Positions 23,508 through 32,038 of a stretch of DNA of 34,200 nucleotides are shown here, piece by piece (position 1 is the first letter of the stretch; every line of letters starts with the position of its first letter). The DNA is from DATKLL01 sp035542475 (GTDB lineage: Bacteria > Desulfobacterota > Syntrophia > Syntrophales > UBA2185). The notes beneath the pieces are model-generated. The model had not been told where the DNA came from. It made no database searches and was given only the letters and a program-made list of their open reading frames with translations. The position numbers and the translations under genes were made by a program. Location of the stretch: contig DATKLL010000016.1 of the NCBI GenBank assembly GCA_035542475.1, positions 1 through 34,200 of the forward strand. The letters run 5' to 3'.

Positions 23508-24383
23508 TTATGGGGTTATTGCTAAAATCGGTTGGACGGCCTTGATAAAGGCCTTCGCAGCCGGTGTTTTCCCGTAATGATAGATGAAGGGCTTACCATT
23601 GTCGGACGCCTCCACGATCAACGGCTCTATGGGAATGCGGCTTAAAAAAGGGACTCCCATCTCGCCGGCCATTTTTTCACCACCCCCCCGCTTGAAGATA
23701 TCGACAACTTTTCCACAGTGCGGGCATACTAGACCGCTCATGTTTTCTATGACCCCCAAAACGGGTACTTTAAGCTGTCTGCAGAAATCGATAGATTTCC
23801 GCACATCGATGAGGGATAGATCCTGTGGGGTCGTCACAATGATGGCGCCATCGGCGCCAGGAATCAGTTGGGCCACGGAAAGGGGTTCATCCCCCGTGCC
23901 CGGAGGAAAATCAATAACGAGATAATCCAGAAACCCCCAGTCTACTTCTGCCAAAAGCTGCTTTATGACGTTGATCTTCATGGGGCCTCTCCAGATTACG
24001 GCCCGGTCCTGCTTCGGCATAAAAAATCCTATGGACATCACTTTGATCCCTTCGACAAATTCAACAGGTTCAATCCCTGCATCACCGGCTTTAACCGGTT
24101 TCCCTTCAAGGTGAAGCAGGGTAGGTATACTGGGACCGTGAAAGTCCACATCCAGAATTCCCACCTGTTTTCCTTCCATGGCTAAAGCGACGGCAACGTT
24201 CACTGCCACGGTGCTCTTACCGACACCGCCTTTCCCGGACAGGACCATAATCTTGTGTTTAATCAGTGACATATGATTTGCCAAAGCCATGTCCTCTGTA
24301 AAATCCCTCACTTTTTTATCAGGTTTCTCATAATTTCCATTACAAACCTGGTTCTCACCACCATTGTGTTTTTCACAATCCAT
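23508..24383 (-). CDS. Mrp/NBP35-family P-loop Fe-S cluster carrier ATPase
   Basis: A 291-residue ParA/Mrp-type ATPase. LSGKGGVGKSTVAVNVAVAL (about residues 49-68) is the deviant Walker A; GILDVDFHGPSIPTLL and DYLVIDFPPGTGDEPLS are the Mrp signatures; VCPHCGKVVDIF gives the CxxC that holds a bridging 4Fe-4S cluster at the dimer interface. It delivers Fe-S clusters to target proteins in the cytoplasm. An N-terminal extension of about 35 residues has two Cys. AAGGAG before ATG 24383 fixes the start. Its neighbours (NifX, FmdB-IscU, DUF134) form the Fe-S/cofactor cluster common in anaerobes. Confidence 0.93.
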   Translation of the reverse strand: MDCEKHNGGENQVCNGNYEKPDKKVRDFTEDMALANHMSLIKHKIMVLSGKGGVGKSTVAVNVAVALAMEGKQVGILDVDFHGPSIPTLLHLEGKPVKAGDAGIEPVEFVEGIKVMSIGFFMPKQDRAVIWRGPMKINVIKQLLAEVDWGFLDYLVIDFPPGTGDEPLSVAQLIPGADGAIIVTTPQDLSLIDVRKSIDFCRQLKVPVLGVIENMSGLVCPHCGKVVDIFKRGGGEKMAGEMGVPFLSRIPIEPLIVEASDNGKPFIYHYGKTPAAKAFIKAVQPILAITP

Positions 24384-24607
24384 TATTTTTCTCCTTTAGT
24401 GACTTTATTTCTTTTCCCATATCAGGGACTACCGTTTTTATTCCCAATATAGTTCATTACCTCGGCGGCTCTGTCCGGACCCATTAAACATAAGGCACAG
24501 CAGAACTTACATAGTACAAATTTTGCCGGATAGTCTTACCCAATGTCCAACCAAGGATGGAGTACTGAGACCTATCAATTAGTTGACCTTGTAAGTACGA
24601 AACAGGA

Positions 24608-24982
24608 TCAATGGCCGCACTGTCCTTGATGACCGCCGCAAGCATGATGTAAAGTCAGTTCAGATAAACTTCCTTCTTTGAGCAATTCAAGGTTCTCTTT
24701 TACCGTTTCACCTACTGATTTATACACTTTAATACCGTCCGCATTGAGTTTCCTCAGTGCCCCGGCCCCTATCCCGCCGACAATTACCGCATCAATTTTA
24801 TGCCCTCCGACGGCAACGACAGGATTGCAAGCCCCATGGACGTGGTTCAGGTCTTTATTACCAACTGTCGTCATGCTCTGGAGTTCCGTATTGACAACAA
24901 TGAATTCAGGTGCTGAACCAAAATGATCATACACCGTGCTGTTGACACCCTCGTCTTTATGAACTGGAAAACATACTTTCAC
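24608..24982 (-). CDS. Stand-alone NifX/NifB-type dinitrogenase iron-molybdenum cofactor protein
   Basis: A 124-residue protein with the full family signature: MKVCFPVHKDEGVNSTVYDH then FGSAPEFIVV, followed by IVGGIGAGALRKLNADGIKVY. The Cys/His-rich tail HHACGGHQGQCGH is typical of the stand-alone group that goes with Mrp ATPases. These bind Fe-S or Fe-Mo-S clusters, possibly as carriers or storage. The start is GTG 24982 with AAGGAG eight bases before it. It lies between the DUF134 regulator and the Mrp ATPase on the same strand, about 225 bp upstream of the latter. Confidence 0.9.
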   Translation of the reverse strand: MKVCFPVHKDEGVNSTVYDHFGSAPEFIVVNTELQSMTTVGNKDLNHVHGACNPVVAVGGHKIDAVIVGGIGAGALRKLNADGIKVYKSVGETVKENLELLKEGSLSELTLHHACGGHQGQCGH

Positions 24983-25027
24983 GCTTCAATCTCCTTTTAC
25001 GATAAAAATTATTATTTTCATTACATG

Positions 25028-25510
25028 TTATTTTTGCTGCATCCCGCGACACCCGCGTCCCTGCCCCATACGTCTGCGTCCACCAGCGGCAAATCCCCTA
25101 TCTTCTATTGTCCTGCGAACATTTACACTCTGGCAGGAAGGACAACCTCCAGGTCTGCCTGTTCCATATGGAATTTCCCAGATGTGTTGACACTCGTAGC
25201 ATTTAAATTTTCTCACCTCGGCCATTTCTATTTCACCTCCTTCAATGCGCAGGGCAAGACCTTTGATCAGCACTTGAGCTATCTTATGCCGTGCCGCTTC
25301 TATAATCCTGCCGAAAGTCTGCCGTGAGACGTTCATCTTTTTTGCCGCCTGATCATGGTAAAGTCCATCGAAATCGGCCAGACGGATTGCCTCAAACTCA
25401 TCTATGGATAAGACTATCTCATCAAGTGCGGATGCAGGAATGCCGGCAGGTTTGAAAATAGCGCAGGCAGGCTCTCCAGCTACTCTCCGACAACATTTAG
25501 GTCTTGCCAT
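25028..25510 (-). CDS. DUF134 (UPF0251) helix-turn-helix protein with zinc-ribbon tail
   Basis: A 160-residue protein. Residues 1-95 are DUF134: MARPKCCRRVAGEP, LSIDEFEAIRLADFDGLYHD, then QAAKKMNVSRQTFGRII, a sigma-factor-like helix-turn-helix, and ALRIEGG. The C-terminus has CYECQHIW...CPSCQ, a ribbon that may bind zinc or Fe-S, then a Gly/Arg/Met-rich tail. It is probably a DNA-binding regulator of this cluster. The start at ATG 25510 is nine bases after AAGGA; an ATG nine bases upstream is too close to it. The promoter at 25532-25559 has a GCATATGC palindrome in the spacer, a likely autoregulatory site. Confidence 0.88.
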   Translation of the reverse strand: MARPKCCRRVAGEPACAIFKPAGIPASALDEIVLSIDEFEAIRLADFDGLYHDQAAKKMNVSRQTFGRIIEAARHKIAQVLIKGLALRIEGGEIEMAEVRKFKCYECQHIWEIPYGTGRPGGCPSCQSVNVRRTIEDRGFAAGGRRRMGQGRGCRGMQQK

Positions 25511-25531
25511 AATTTTCATTCCTTTGCGACT

Positions 25532-25559
25532 ATTATAAGCATATGCCCATAATTGTCAA
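25532..25559 (-). promoter_or_regulatory. Consensus sigma70 promoter of the DUF134/NifX/Mrp cluster
   Basis: On the minus strand TTGACA (25559-25554), 16-bp spacer and TATAAT (25537-25532), both perfect. The spacer contains the palindrome GCATATGC, suggesting repression by a dimeric regulator. The leader to ATG 25510 is about 15 bases. Confidence 0.85.
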
Positions 25560-25766
25560 GTAAAAAAATTTCCCGATCACCAGTGATGAGGTCTGAAACT
25601 TATCACGCACAGACTAAAAGGACGAGAAATCAGGCATTACGATAGGCGAAATCAGGAAATGGCTTATAGAAATTCCAAGAGCATTCACTAAAATTAAGTT
25701 GCTAATGTGAACAGATGTTTCTACAATGGCCTGGCTGACAAACTTGAACTTCAATTTGAGAGAAGC

Positions 25767-27041
25767 ATGAAAAAATCAATATGTATATTTGCCTATTTTC
25801 TTCTCGCACTGTTGATGTGCGGGTCAACACGGGTGGATAACCAAAGGTTAATTGCTGTTCCAGCTCCAGCAGTCGACGCCACGGTTTATCCCAGTTATAC
25901 CGGCAGCGTCAAGGGTCACATCCTGATAGCGCGTCAGCAGACTCTAACAGACACTGTCGATCCTGATTTGTTTATTGCTTCTCAGAGTCCCCGTCGCGGT
26001 GGATTCTGGATGAGTCAGAAGTTCAATGACAATTTCCTGGGAATGGATATCGGAGATGTCAACAATGACGGCAGGAATGAGATTGTCGTTATCGATACAA
26101 GCAACATCATGATCTATCAGAAGGAAGGTAACACTTTAAAGCTTCTCCAAAGGATATCGGGAGGGAGCTACCATCAATATCTTTCCGTAGATGTGGCGGA
26201 TATTAATGGGAGCGGTGTCTGTCAGATTATCGTAACAAGCCTGTTCAACGATACCCTGGAATCCTTTGTTCTTGAATACAAAAACGGGAAATACGTGGAA
26301 ATCGCTTCGGATCTGAGATGGTTCCTGAGGGTCATCGAGATTGACGGTAAACCGATCTTGCTGGGACAGAAGATGGGCATAGACAACCCCTTCGATAATC
26401 CGATTTATGAGATCGTCTGGAAAGACGGTAAGTATGTGGAAGGAAGGCAGATGAAAATTCCCCGGGGGCTTTCTGTCTTCAGTCTCACGCTCATGCCGCT
26501 GGAGAAAGGAGGGCCCGATCGGGTAATTGCCATTGACAATAATGAGTACCTCCGTGTTTTGACGCAGACTGACAAGACGCTCAATGAAATAGACATTTTC
26601 GGAGGGAGTGCGGTGGCCATCTGGAAGAGCGATGAAGTCTTCGGTGGGAGCAATAATTATTTTACCCGGACTCAGTCCCAATCGTCGGCAATTGAACTCA
26701 CCGACAGGGATAAAATACCTTACGTTAATTCCAGGCTTATCAGCTGCTACAATGATAAAACGGGAAAGAAGGATTTGATAATTGTCAGGAACTTTTCGCA
26801 GGAAAGACGTCTGTTGCAGAATATCAGGTTCTTCTCTTCGGGTGAGATATATGATCTTGAATGGGATGGTCTTGGTTTTACCGAAAACTGGAAGACAAGA
26901 AAAATCCAAGGTTATGTGGCAGATTACCAGTTTAAAGATATTGACAAAAAAGGAAGGAAGGAATTAGTTCTAGCCGTTGTGACGGCAAGAATGCTGGGTT
27001 TCAAACACGAAAGCGTTATCATCATTCTTCAGTCACTTTAA
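25767..27041 (+). CDS. Exported FG-GAP/VCBS repeat protein
   Basis: A 424-residue protein with a signal peptide (MKKSICIFAYFLLALLMCGS; the Cys may be lipidated, though the lipobox is poor). Beta-propeller-like repeats follow: MDIGDVNNDGRNEIVVI is a full FG-GAP calcium-binding loop (DxNxDG), VDVADINGSGVCQIIV and FKDIDKKGRKELVLA are weaker copies. Such proteins are periplasmic or surface-bound and take part in binding or structural roles; the ligand is unknown. AGAGAAGC before ATG 25767, together with the signal peptide, favours it over an ATG 60 bases upstream. It is a single gene between the metal-cofactor cluster and the aldo/keto reductase. Confidence 0.8.
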   Translation: MKKSICIFAYFLLALLMCGSTRVDNQRLIAVPAPAVDATVYPSYTGSVKGHILIARQQTLTDTVDPDLFIASQSPRRGGFWMSQKFNDNFLGMDIGDVNNDGRNEIVVIDTSNIMIYQKEGNTLKLLQRISGGSYHQYLSVDVADINGSGVCQIIVTSLFNDTLESFVLEYKNGKYVEIASDLRWFLRVIEIDGKPILLGQKMGIDNPFDNPIYEIVWKDGKYVEGRQMKIPRGLSVFSLTLMPLEKGGPDRVIAIDNNEYLRVLTQTDKTLNEIDIFGGSAVAIWKSDEVFGGSNNYFTRTQSQSSAIELTDRDKIPYVNSRLISCYNDKTGKKDLIIVRNFSQERRLLQNIRFFSSGEIYDLEWDGLGFTENWKTRKIQGYVADYQFKDIDKKGRKELVLAVVTARMLGFKHESVIIILQSL

Positions 27042-27141
27042 AATAAAATTGATTTAAGGGGAATCGATGACTGACATCAATCGGACCGGATCAATCAAAG
27101 GTTCGAAACTTGGTCTGCAAGAATGAAACAAGCTATTGAAT

Positions 27142-28167
27142 ATGCGTTACAGGAAATTGGGTAAAACAAATTTGAATATATCCGAAGTGGGATTTGGCGG
27201 TATTCCTATTATCCGCCTAAATAAAGATACAGCGGTGAGAGTGCTTCGCTGCGCTTACGAACGGGGAATTACCTTTTATGATACAGCCAATGCTTACCGG
27301 GACAGTGAGGAGAAAATCGGATGTGCCTTTGAGGGTATACGGGAAAAAGTTGTAATAGCAACCAAGACTATTCAACGGGGCGCCCAAGGTGCGGCAAAGC
27401 AACTGGAAAATAGTTTGCGCATGCTCAGGACGGATTATATCGATTTGTACCAACTGCATCAAATAGCCCAGGAGAAAGATTTAGTCGCTGTTACTGCTCC
27501 AGGTGGAGCATTGGAAGCTGTAGTCAAAGCCAAGAAAGAGGGTAAGGTAAGATTTATCGGTGCTACTTCCCACAACCTCTCGATGGCTTTGAAATTGGTT
27601 AAAACCGGCTTGTTTAGCAGTATTCAATTCCCATTCAACTTTATTGAGGATACTGCGAAAGACGAGCTTCATAAGGTAGCTCGTGAATTGGATATGGGGA
27701 TTCTGGCCATGAAACCGTTTGCGGGCGGGATGATTAACAACGCCGATCTTGCTTTCAAGTTTTTGCGTCAGTATCCTGATGTAATACCAATTCCGGGTTT
27801 TGATTCGGTTGACAGGGTGGACCAGGTCATCTCCTTTTACAAGCAGTCCAATGTTGTAACGGAGCAAGACCGGCGGCTCATGGAAGATTATCGGACCGAA
27901 TTGGGCAAATATTTTTGCCGCCGTTGTGAATACTGTCAGCCGTGTCCTAACGGGGTGATGATTACGATTGCCATGGGCTATAAGATTCTTGCTTCCAGAA
28001 TGTCGCCGGCGGTCTCAGTTGACTTTGCACGGGCGGCAATGGAAAGCGTGAAACTATGTGACGCCTGTGGGACGTGTATCGAACGCTGCCCATATGAATT
28101 ACCGATTCCGGAGATGCTGAAATCGAGTTACGATCTTTATGAACAGCATTTGGCTGAGCTAAAGTAA
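27142..28167 (+). CDS. Aldo/keto reductase with C-terminal 4Fe-4S ferredoxin region
   Basis: A 341-residue protein. The N-terminal TIM barrel has the full catalytic tetrad: Asp47 and Tyr52 in FYDTANAY, Lys75 in ATKT, His106 in LYQLHQ. The C-terminal ~85 residues carry CRRCEYCQPCPNGV and CDACGTCIERCPYELPI, binding one or two 4Fe-4S clusters. Proteins of this layout are common in anaerobes; their substrates are largely unknown, and the clusters suggest electron exchange with ferredoxin rather than simple NADPH use. A clear ribosome site is missing; ATG 27142 and TTG 27136 are both possible. It is followed after 170 bp by the nitroreductase-like gene. Confidence 0.92.
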   Translation: MRYRKLGKTNLNISEVGFGGIPIIRLNKDTAVRVLRCAYERGITFYDTANAYRDSEEKIGCAFEGIREKVVIATKTIQRGAQGAAKQLENSLRMLRTDYIDLYQLHQIAQEKDLVAVTAPGGALEAVVKAKKEGKVRFIGATSHNLSMALKLVKTGLFSSIQFPFNFIEDTAKDELHKVARELDMGILAMKPFAGGMINNADLAFKFLRQYPDVIPIPGFDSVDRVDQVISFYKQSNVVTEQDRRLMEDYRTELGKYFCRRCEYCQPCPNGVMITIAMGYKILASRMSPAVSVDFARAAMESVKLCDACGTCIERCPYELPIPEMLKSSYDLYEQHLAELK

Positions 28168-28340
28168 GTAATGGAACGTGTAACTTGCACCGACAGACAT
28201 CGTCAAGTAACTGATTAACGGCTCCTGTGTTTTTTCCATCTCATGCTTTTGTCCATATTAAGTAATAAATAGTCGCAGGGCTCTGATTTAAAATACAGTA
28301 CATGATCTTAGGACTAAATCATCATTAGGAGGTTATACAC

Positions 28341-29033
28341 ATGAATATGAAAGTCAACGTAAGGAATCTTTCACGAGCAACAGCCATCGGGTTTGTCTTT
28401 GTTTTTTTAGTTGCCATTTTGCCTCTGACCCAGAATACGGTTTTGGCAGAAGAACAAAAACCTATCCAACTCTCAAAGCCCCAAATGGATGGCAATCCTT
28501 TGATGAAGGTTTTGGCAAAGAGAAGTTCTTCACGGTTATTCAGTTCAGAGACACTGCCGGTGAACATTCTTTCTAATATGCTCTGGGCGGCATTCGGGAT
28601 CAACCGTTCTGAGTCCGGCAAACGGACTGCCCCTTCTGCAAATAACCGGCAGGAGATCGACATCTATGTTGCAACCGCCACCGGCTTCTACCTCTATGAT
28701 GCAAAATCCGATCTTTTGAAACCAATACTAGCAGGGGATATTAGAGGACTGACCGGTATTCAGGGGTATGTAAAAGATGCTGCTGTGAATCTTATTTACG
28801 TGGCCGATTATTCCAAGATGAGTTTATTGTCAGACGAGATTAAACTAATGTATGCGGCAGCTGATACAGGGTTTATAAGTGAGAATGTTTATCTTTATTG
28901 TGCCTCCGTAGGATTATCGACGGTTGTACGTGCCGGAATAGATAGGCCGGCCCTGGCAAAAGTCATGGGCTTACGACCGGATCAGAGGATCATTCTTGCG
29001 CAATCGGTTGGATACCCTGCGAAGCAAAAATAA
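28341..29033 (+). CDS. Exported nitroreductase-family (SagB-like) protein
   Basis: A 230-residue protein with a signal peptide (about residues 1-36, cut near VLA-EE) followed by a nitroreductase fold: MKVLAKRSSSRLFSSETLP is the FMN-binding start, ILSNMLWAAFGINR the next helix, RTAPSANNRQEIDIYV the FMN loop, and an ALAKVMGLRPDQRIILAQSVGYP end. The family uses FMN to reduce nitro compounds, quinones or other acceptors or to oxidise heterocycles. An exported form is less usual, and how FMN is loaded outside is unclear. AGGAGG (about 28327-28332) precedes ATG 28341. It is 32 bp from the flavin reductase-like gene. Confidence 0.85.
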   Translation: MNMKVNVRNLSRATAIGFVFVFLVAILPLTQNTVLAEEQKPIQLSKPQMDGNPLMKVLAKRSSSRLFSSETLPVNILSNMLWAAFGINRSESGKRTAPSANNRQEIDIYVATATGFYLYDAKSDLLKPILAGDIRGLTGIQGYVKDAAVNLIYVADYSKMSLLSDEIKLMYAAADTGFISENVYLYCASVGLSTVVRAGIDRPALAKVMGLRPDQRIILAQSVGYPAKQK

Positions 29034-29065
29034 ATATTTTACCGGGTGACAAAAAGGAGCTTGCT

Positions 29066-29566
29066 ATGAAAGATGTGGACTATATGAACGTTGCCGAGAA
29101 TACTATCAATAAAATCAAGAAGGGAGCTTTCTTGACCGTAAAATCCGGAAATATTCTTAACACCATGGCCATCGGTTGGGCAACCTTTGGAGTTGTATGG
29201 ACCAAACCGATCATGATGGTAGCGGTAAGGTCAAGCAGGCACACCTTTGGAATCATCGAAGCAGCCAGGGATTTTACTGTCACAGTGCCGGCTGGGAACA
29301 TGGATAAAGAGATTGCTTTTTGTGGTTCGAAATCCGGCCGGAACGTGGACAAGTTTAAGGTGTGTAACCTGGAGACAAGCCGGAGCCACAAGGTCGCTTC
29401 TCCGATTATTAAAACCCGAGGACGCCATTACGAGTGTAAAATCATCTATAAGTCTGCCATGAACCCGGCCCATTTTGAGAAGGCTTATGATTCATCCCTT
29501 TATCCGAAAAAGGATTACCATACCCTCTATTTTGGTGAAATATTGGCTTGCTATGAAACCGACTGA
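29066..29566 (+). CDS. Flavin reductase-like (flavoredoxin-type) FMN-binding protein
   Basis: A 166-residue protein with the split beta-barrel of flavin reductases and flavoredoxins. NTMAIGWATFGVVWTKPIMM and the strand/helix (AVRSSRHTFGIIEAARDFTV), then VPAGNMDKEIAFCGSKSGRN, are typical for FMN binding. Such proteins in anaerobes pass electrons between NAD(P)H or ferredoxin and acceptors. AAAGGAG lies before ATG 29066. It is downstream of the exported nitroreductase-like gene and probably cotranscribed, so the two flavoproteins may form one pathway, but one is exported and the other is not. Confidence 0.88.
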   Translation: MKDVDYMNVAENTINKIKKGAFLTVKSGNILNTMAIGWATFGVVWTKPIMMVAVRSSRHTFGIIEAARDFTVTVPAGNMDKEIAFCGSKSGRNVDKFKVCNLETSRSHKVASPIIKTRGRHYECKIIYKSAMNPAHFEKAYDSSLYPKKDYHTLYFGEILACYETD

Positions 29567-29581
29567 TATGCTCATCGGATC

Positions 29582-29598
29582 TATGAGAATGTCTCATA
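29582..29598. terminator. Small hairpin between convergent genes
   Basis: TATGAGA-ATG-TCTCATA is a perfect 7-bp stem with a 3-base loop in the 38-bp gap between two convergent stops. There is no U tract, so it may be a weak bidirectional terminator only. Confidence 0.35.
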
Positions 29599-29604
29599 TC
29601 ATCT

Positions 29605-29994
29605 CTAGTCCAGTGAGTTGATGAAATCAATAATAGTTTTAAGAGATGATCCGGGGCCAAACACTTCTAAAATCCCTGCAGCCTTCAGTAAAGGGATATC
29701 CTCAGGGGGCACTGTTCCTCCGAAAATGACTTTTATATCTTCAGCTCCCATTACTTTCAGAATCCGGATAACCTCCGGCGCCAGGATCATATGATTACCG
29801 GAGAGAGAACTTAAGCCGATAATATCAACACTTTCTTCAATGGCGGCCTTCACGATTCCCTCAGGCATCTCGTTGCCTATATATATCACTTCTATCCCAG
29901 CATCTCTTAAAGCCCTTGCCACGACAATGCTGCCCCTCCAATGGGCATCCATGCCGAGGCGGGCTATAAGAATTCTTTTTTTTCTGCTCGTCAT
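29605..29994 (-). CDS. B12-binding small subunit of an acyl-CoA mutase
   Basis: A 129-residue protein equal to the C-terminal cobalamin domain of methylmalonyl-CoA mutases. MDAHWRG holds the DxHxxG motif (Asp16, His18, Gly21), whose His is the lower axial ligand of B12; GLSSLSGNH and FGGTVPPEDIP are the further cobalamin-loop motifs. Paired with the large subunit encoded 29 bp upstream, it forms a radical mutase that interconverts branched and linear acyl-CoA. Split mutases of this kind are common in anaerobes and archaea. There is no clear purine-rich site just before ATG 29994. Confidence 0.93.
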   Translation of the reverse strand: MTSRKKRILIARLGMDAHWRGSIVVARALRDAGIEVIYIGNEMPEGIVKAAIEESVDIIGLSSLSGNHMILAPEVIRILKVMGAEDIKVIFGGTVPPEDIPLLKAAGILEVFGPGSSLKTIIDFINSLD

Positions 29995-30023
29995 TTGTTT
30001 CCTTTGAACAGTTTACTGACGCA

Positions 30024-31709
30024 TTAGAAGAGGGGCGGATGCCATACCCCGTAACAAGCCTTCAGAGTATTTGATATTTCTCCTTCCGTCACACAGGCCT
30101 TAACTGCATCCACCGCGGCTTCCATGATGTTTCTATCTTCTTCACAACACCTGGAGATGGCTACCAGACTCTTGCTGACTTCTACAGGATTTCGCTCTTT
30201 TTTTACCCTTTTTAACTTTTCTCCCTGTACAAGCAGCGTCTCCGGAACTTTAAAAAGTTCGATCGGAAGGACTTCATCCTCAACTTTGAAACAATTTATT
30301 CCAACGATGGGCATTTCACCAGATTCAATGTTAACTTGGTACTGATAAGCGGCAGATGAAATTTCATTATGGACCCAGCCCTTCTCGACGGCCTTCACGA
30401 TACCCCCCATGCCGTCTATCTCTGTTATAATTCTTCCTACCTCATCCTCCATTTTGTTGGTCAGAGATTCCACAAAATATGATCCGCCCAGCGGATCTAC
30501 GGTGTTGGTCACACCTGTTTCCCGCTGCAGGATCTGCTGTGTCCTGAGGGCTGTCAGAGAGGAAAGCTCCGTGGGGGTACACAGTGCTTCGTCGTAAGCA
30601 TCGACATGAACCGACTGGGCTCCGCCAAGTACGGCAGAGAGAGCATGATAGGCTGCCCTGGCGATGTTGTTCAAAGGTTGTTGGGCCGTCAAGGCCACGC
30701 CGGCCGTCTGTACGTGAAATCGAAGCATCGAGGATCGAGGATTTGTCGTACCGAAGCGCTCTTTCATTATTTTGTAATATACTCTCCTGGCAGCCCGGTA
30801 TTTTGCGATTTCCTCGAAGAAATCATTGTGGGCGGAGAAGAAAAAACTCAGCCTTGGTGCAAATCTGTCAATATCGAATCCTCGCCGGATCATCTCCTCG
30901 GAGCATGCAATGGCGTTGGAAATAACGAAGGCAACTTCCTGAGGCGCTGTGCATCCGGCTTCCCGGTAATTGTATCCTGCAAAGCTGATAGGATTCCAGC
31001 GGGGCACATACTTTGTGCAAAATTCTATGGCATCACAGCTCAATTTGAAAGATGCCTTCGGAGGCAGAACACCGGGAGCGGTAGTAATGGCAGTCTCCAT
31101 AAGGAAGTCGTTCTGGCTTGTTCCCGCCAGGCTGTTCAGAGGCACTCCCTTTCTCTGGGCATTGGCAAAATACATAGACTGAATGGAAATGTTGCAGATC
31201 GGCTGGCATGTAACAAGTGACACGCTGACCTGATCGGTGGGAATTCCTTCAAATAAGATCTGCATGTCCTCAATCGTGTCAATTGCAACACCGCCGCGGC
31301 CCACATCTGCGTACACTTCCGGATCATCACTGTCATAACCGCGCAGAGTAGGGTAATCGAAGACACCGTTGATACCCGTTGCACCCTGTTGAAGAAGAAA
31401 TTTGTATCTGCCATTCGTTTCTTCAGGCGGACCGAAACCAGCAAGCTGCCGCTGGGTCCATGTCCTACCCCGGTACATGGTCGGGTGGACACCGCGTATA
31501 TAAGGCTCACAACCCGGAAATCCCAAGTCGTTGAGATAGTCCATATCAGCTATATCGAGAGGTGTATAAAGGGGTTGGATAGGATATCCGGAGAGTGTCT
31601 GAAAATTCTGTTTGAGTTCTTTCTGCGGCCCATGGATATTTTTTTGCCACTTCTCGAATCCTTTTTTTATCGCTGTTGTTACTTTCTGGCCATATAATTT
31701 CTTTTCCAT
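30024..31709 (-). CDS. Acyl-CoA mutase large (catalytic) subunit, atypical active site
   Basis: A 561-residue protein of the methylmalonyl-CoA mutase catalytic family: GVHPTMYRGRTWTQRQLAGF, RGYDSDDPEVYADVGRGGVA, NDFFEEIAKYRAARR, TAGVALTAQQPLNN and TVDPLGGSYFVE are characteristic. It needs the B12 subunit encoded downstream. Compared with the P. shermanii enzyme from memory, the active-site His of GYH(244) is Asn (GYNYREAG), Arg207 is Lys (ASFKL) and Asn366 is Asp (HVDAYDEA), while Tyr89, His328 and Gln330 remain. Since His244 and Arg207 contact the substrate thioester and carboxylate, it probably uses another substrate, for example a substituted succinyl-CoA. AGGAGG nine bases before ATG 31709 fixes the start. 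Confidence 0.93.
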   Translation of the reverse strand: MEKKLYGQKVTTAIKKGFEKWQKNIHGPQKELKQNFQTLSGYPIQPLYTPLDIADMDYLNDLGFPGCEPYIRGVHPTMYRGRTWTQRQLAGFGPPEETNGRYKFLLQQGATGINGVFDYPTLRGYDSDDPEVYADVGRGGVAIDTIEDMQILFEGIPTDQVSVSLVTCQPICNISIQSMYFANAQRKGVPLNSLAGTSQNDFLMETAITTAPGVLPPKASFKLSCDAIEFCTKYVPRWNPISFAGYNYREAGCTAPQEVAFVISNAIACSEEMIRRGFDIDRFAPRLSFFFSAHNDFFEEIAKYRAARRVYYKIMKERFGTTNPRSSMLRFHVQTAGVALTAQQPLNNIARAAYHALSAVLGGAQSVHVDAYDEALCTPTELSSLTALRTQQILQRETGVTNTVDPLGGSYFVESLTNKMEDEVGRIITEIDGMGGIVKAVEKGWVHNEISSAAYQYQVNIESGEMPIVGINCFKVEDEVLPIELFKVPETLLVQGEKLKRVKKERNPVEVSKSLVAISRCCEEDRNIMEAAVDAVKACVTEGEISNTLKACYGVWHPPLF

Positions 31710-31989
31710 ACAGGAACCCCTCCTTGATGACTGCATTGGGGTTATAGAAATATCAGTTTTCCCTCTCTTCCTGATTCAGCTTCTTGAGTGCGGTAATGCT
31801 TTTTTCATAGTTGGGTGAGCTGTTTTTGCATAACGGATGATGGCTTTCTTATTGACGGTTAGTAATTTTGCATATCCGATAATTTTTGTCAAGTGATGGT
31901 CGGAAATAAAGGGGTAGAATCGATTGCCATGTTTTCATTTCGCGAAGGCCGGGAGTACCAAATATGTTACTATCAACTTCTCAAATAAG

Positions 31990-32016
31990 AAAGGCGGGGT
32001 TCCCTGCCCCGCCTTT
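31990..32016 (-). terminator. Strong intrinsic terminator of the Trp-rich short gene
   Basis: AAAGGCGGGG (31990-31999) and CCCCGCCTTT (32007-32016) form a perfect 10-bp stem with a 7-base loop. Read on the minus strand it is followed by TTATTTG, a U-rich tail; on the plus strand there is no such tail. So it ends minus-strand transcription, of which the frame at 32128-32039 is the only upstream candidate. Confidence 0.75.
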
Positions 32017-32038
32017 GTGCTGAAAGTTAAAAATCAGT

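Noticed and set aside
26136..26909. Long minus-strand frame (257 codons) inside the FG-GAP gene
   Set aside because: It is an antisense shadow: the plus strand carries FG-GAP calcium motifs and a signal peptide, and the minus frame has no recognisable motif or ribosome site.
30606..31220. Plus-strand frame (204 codons) antisense to the mutase gene
   Set aside because: The minus strand encodes an intact acyl-CoA mutase here; the plus frame is a compositional shadow.
31861..31900. Possible promoter of the mutase gene (TTGACA on the minus strand)
   Set aside because: No acceptable -10 element at 16-18 bp spacing was found.
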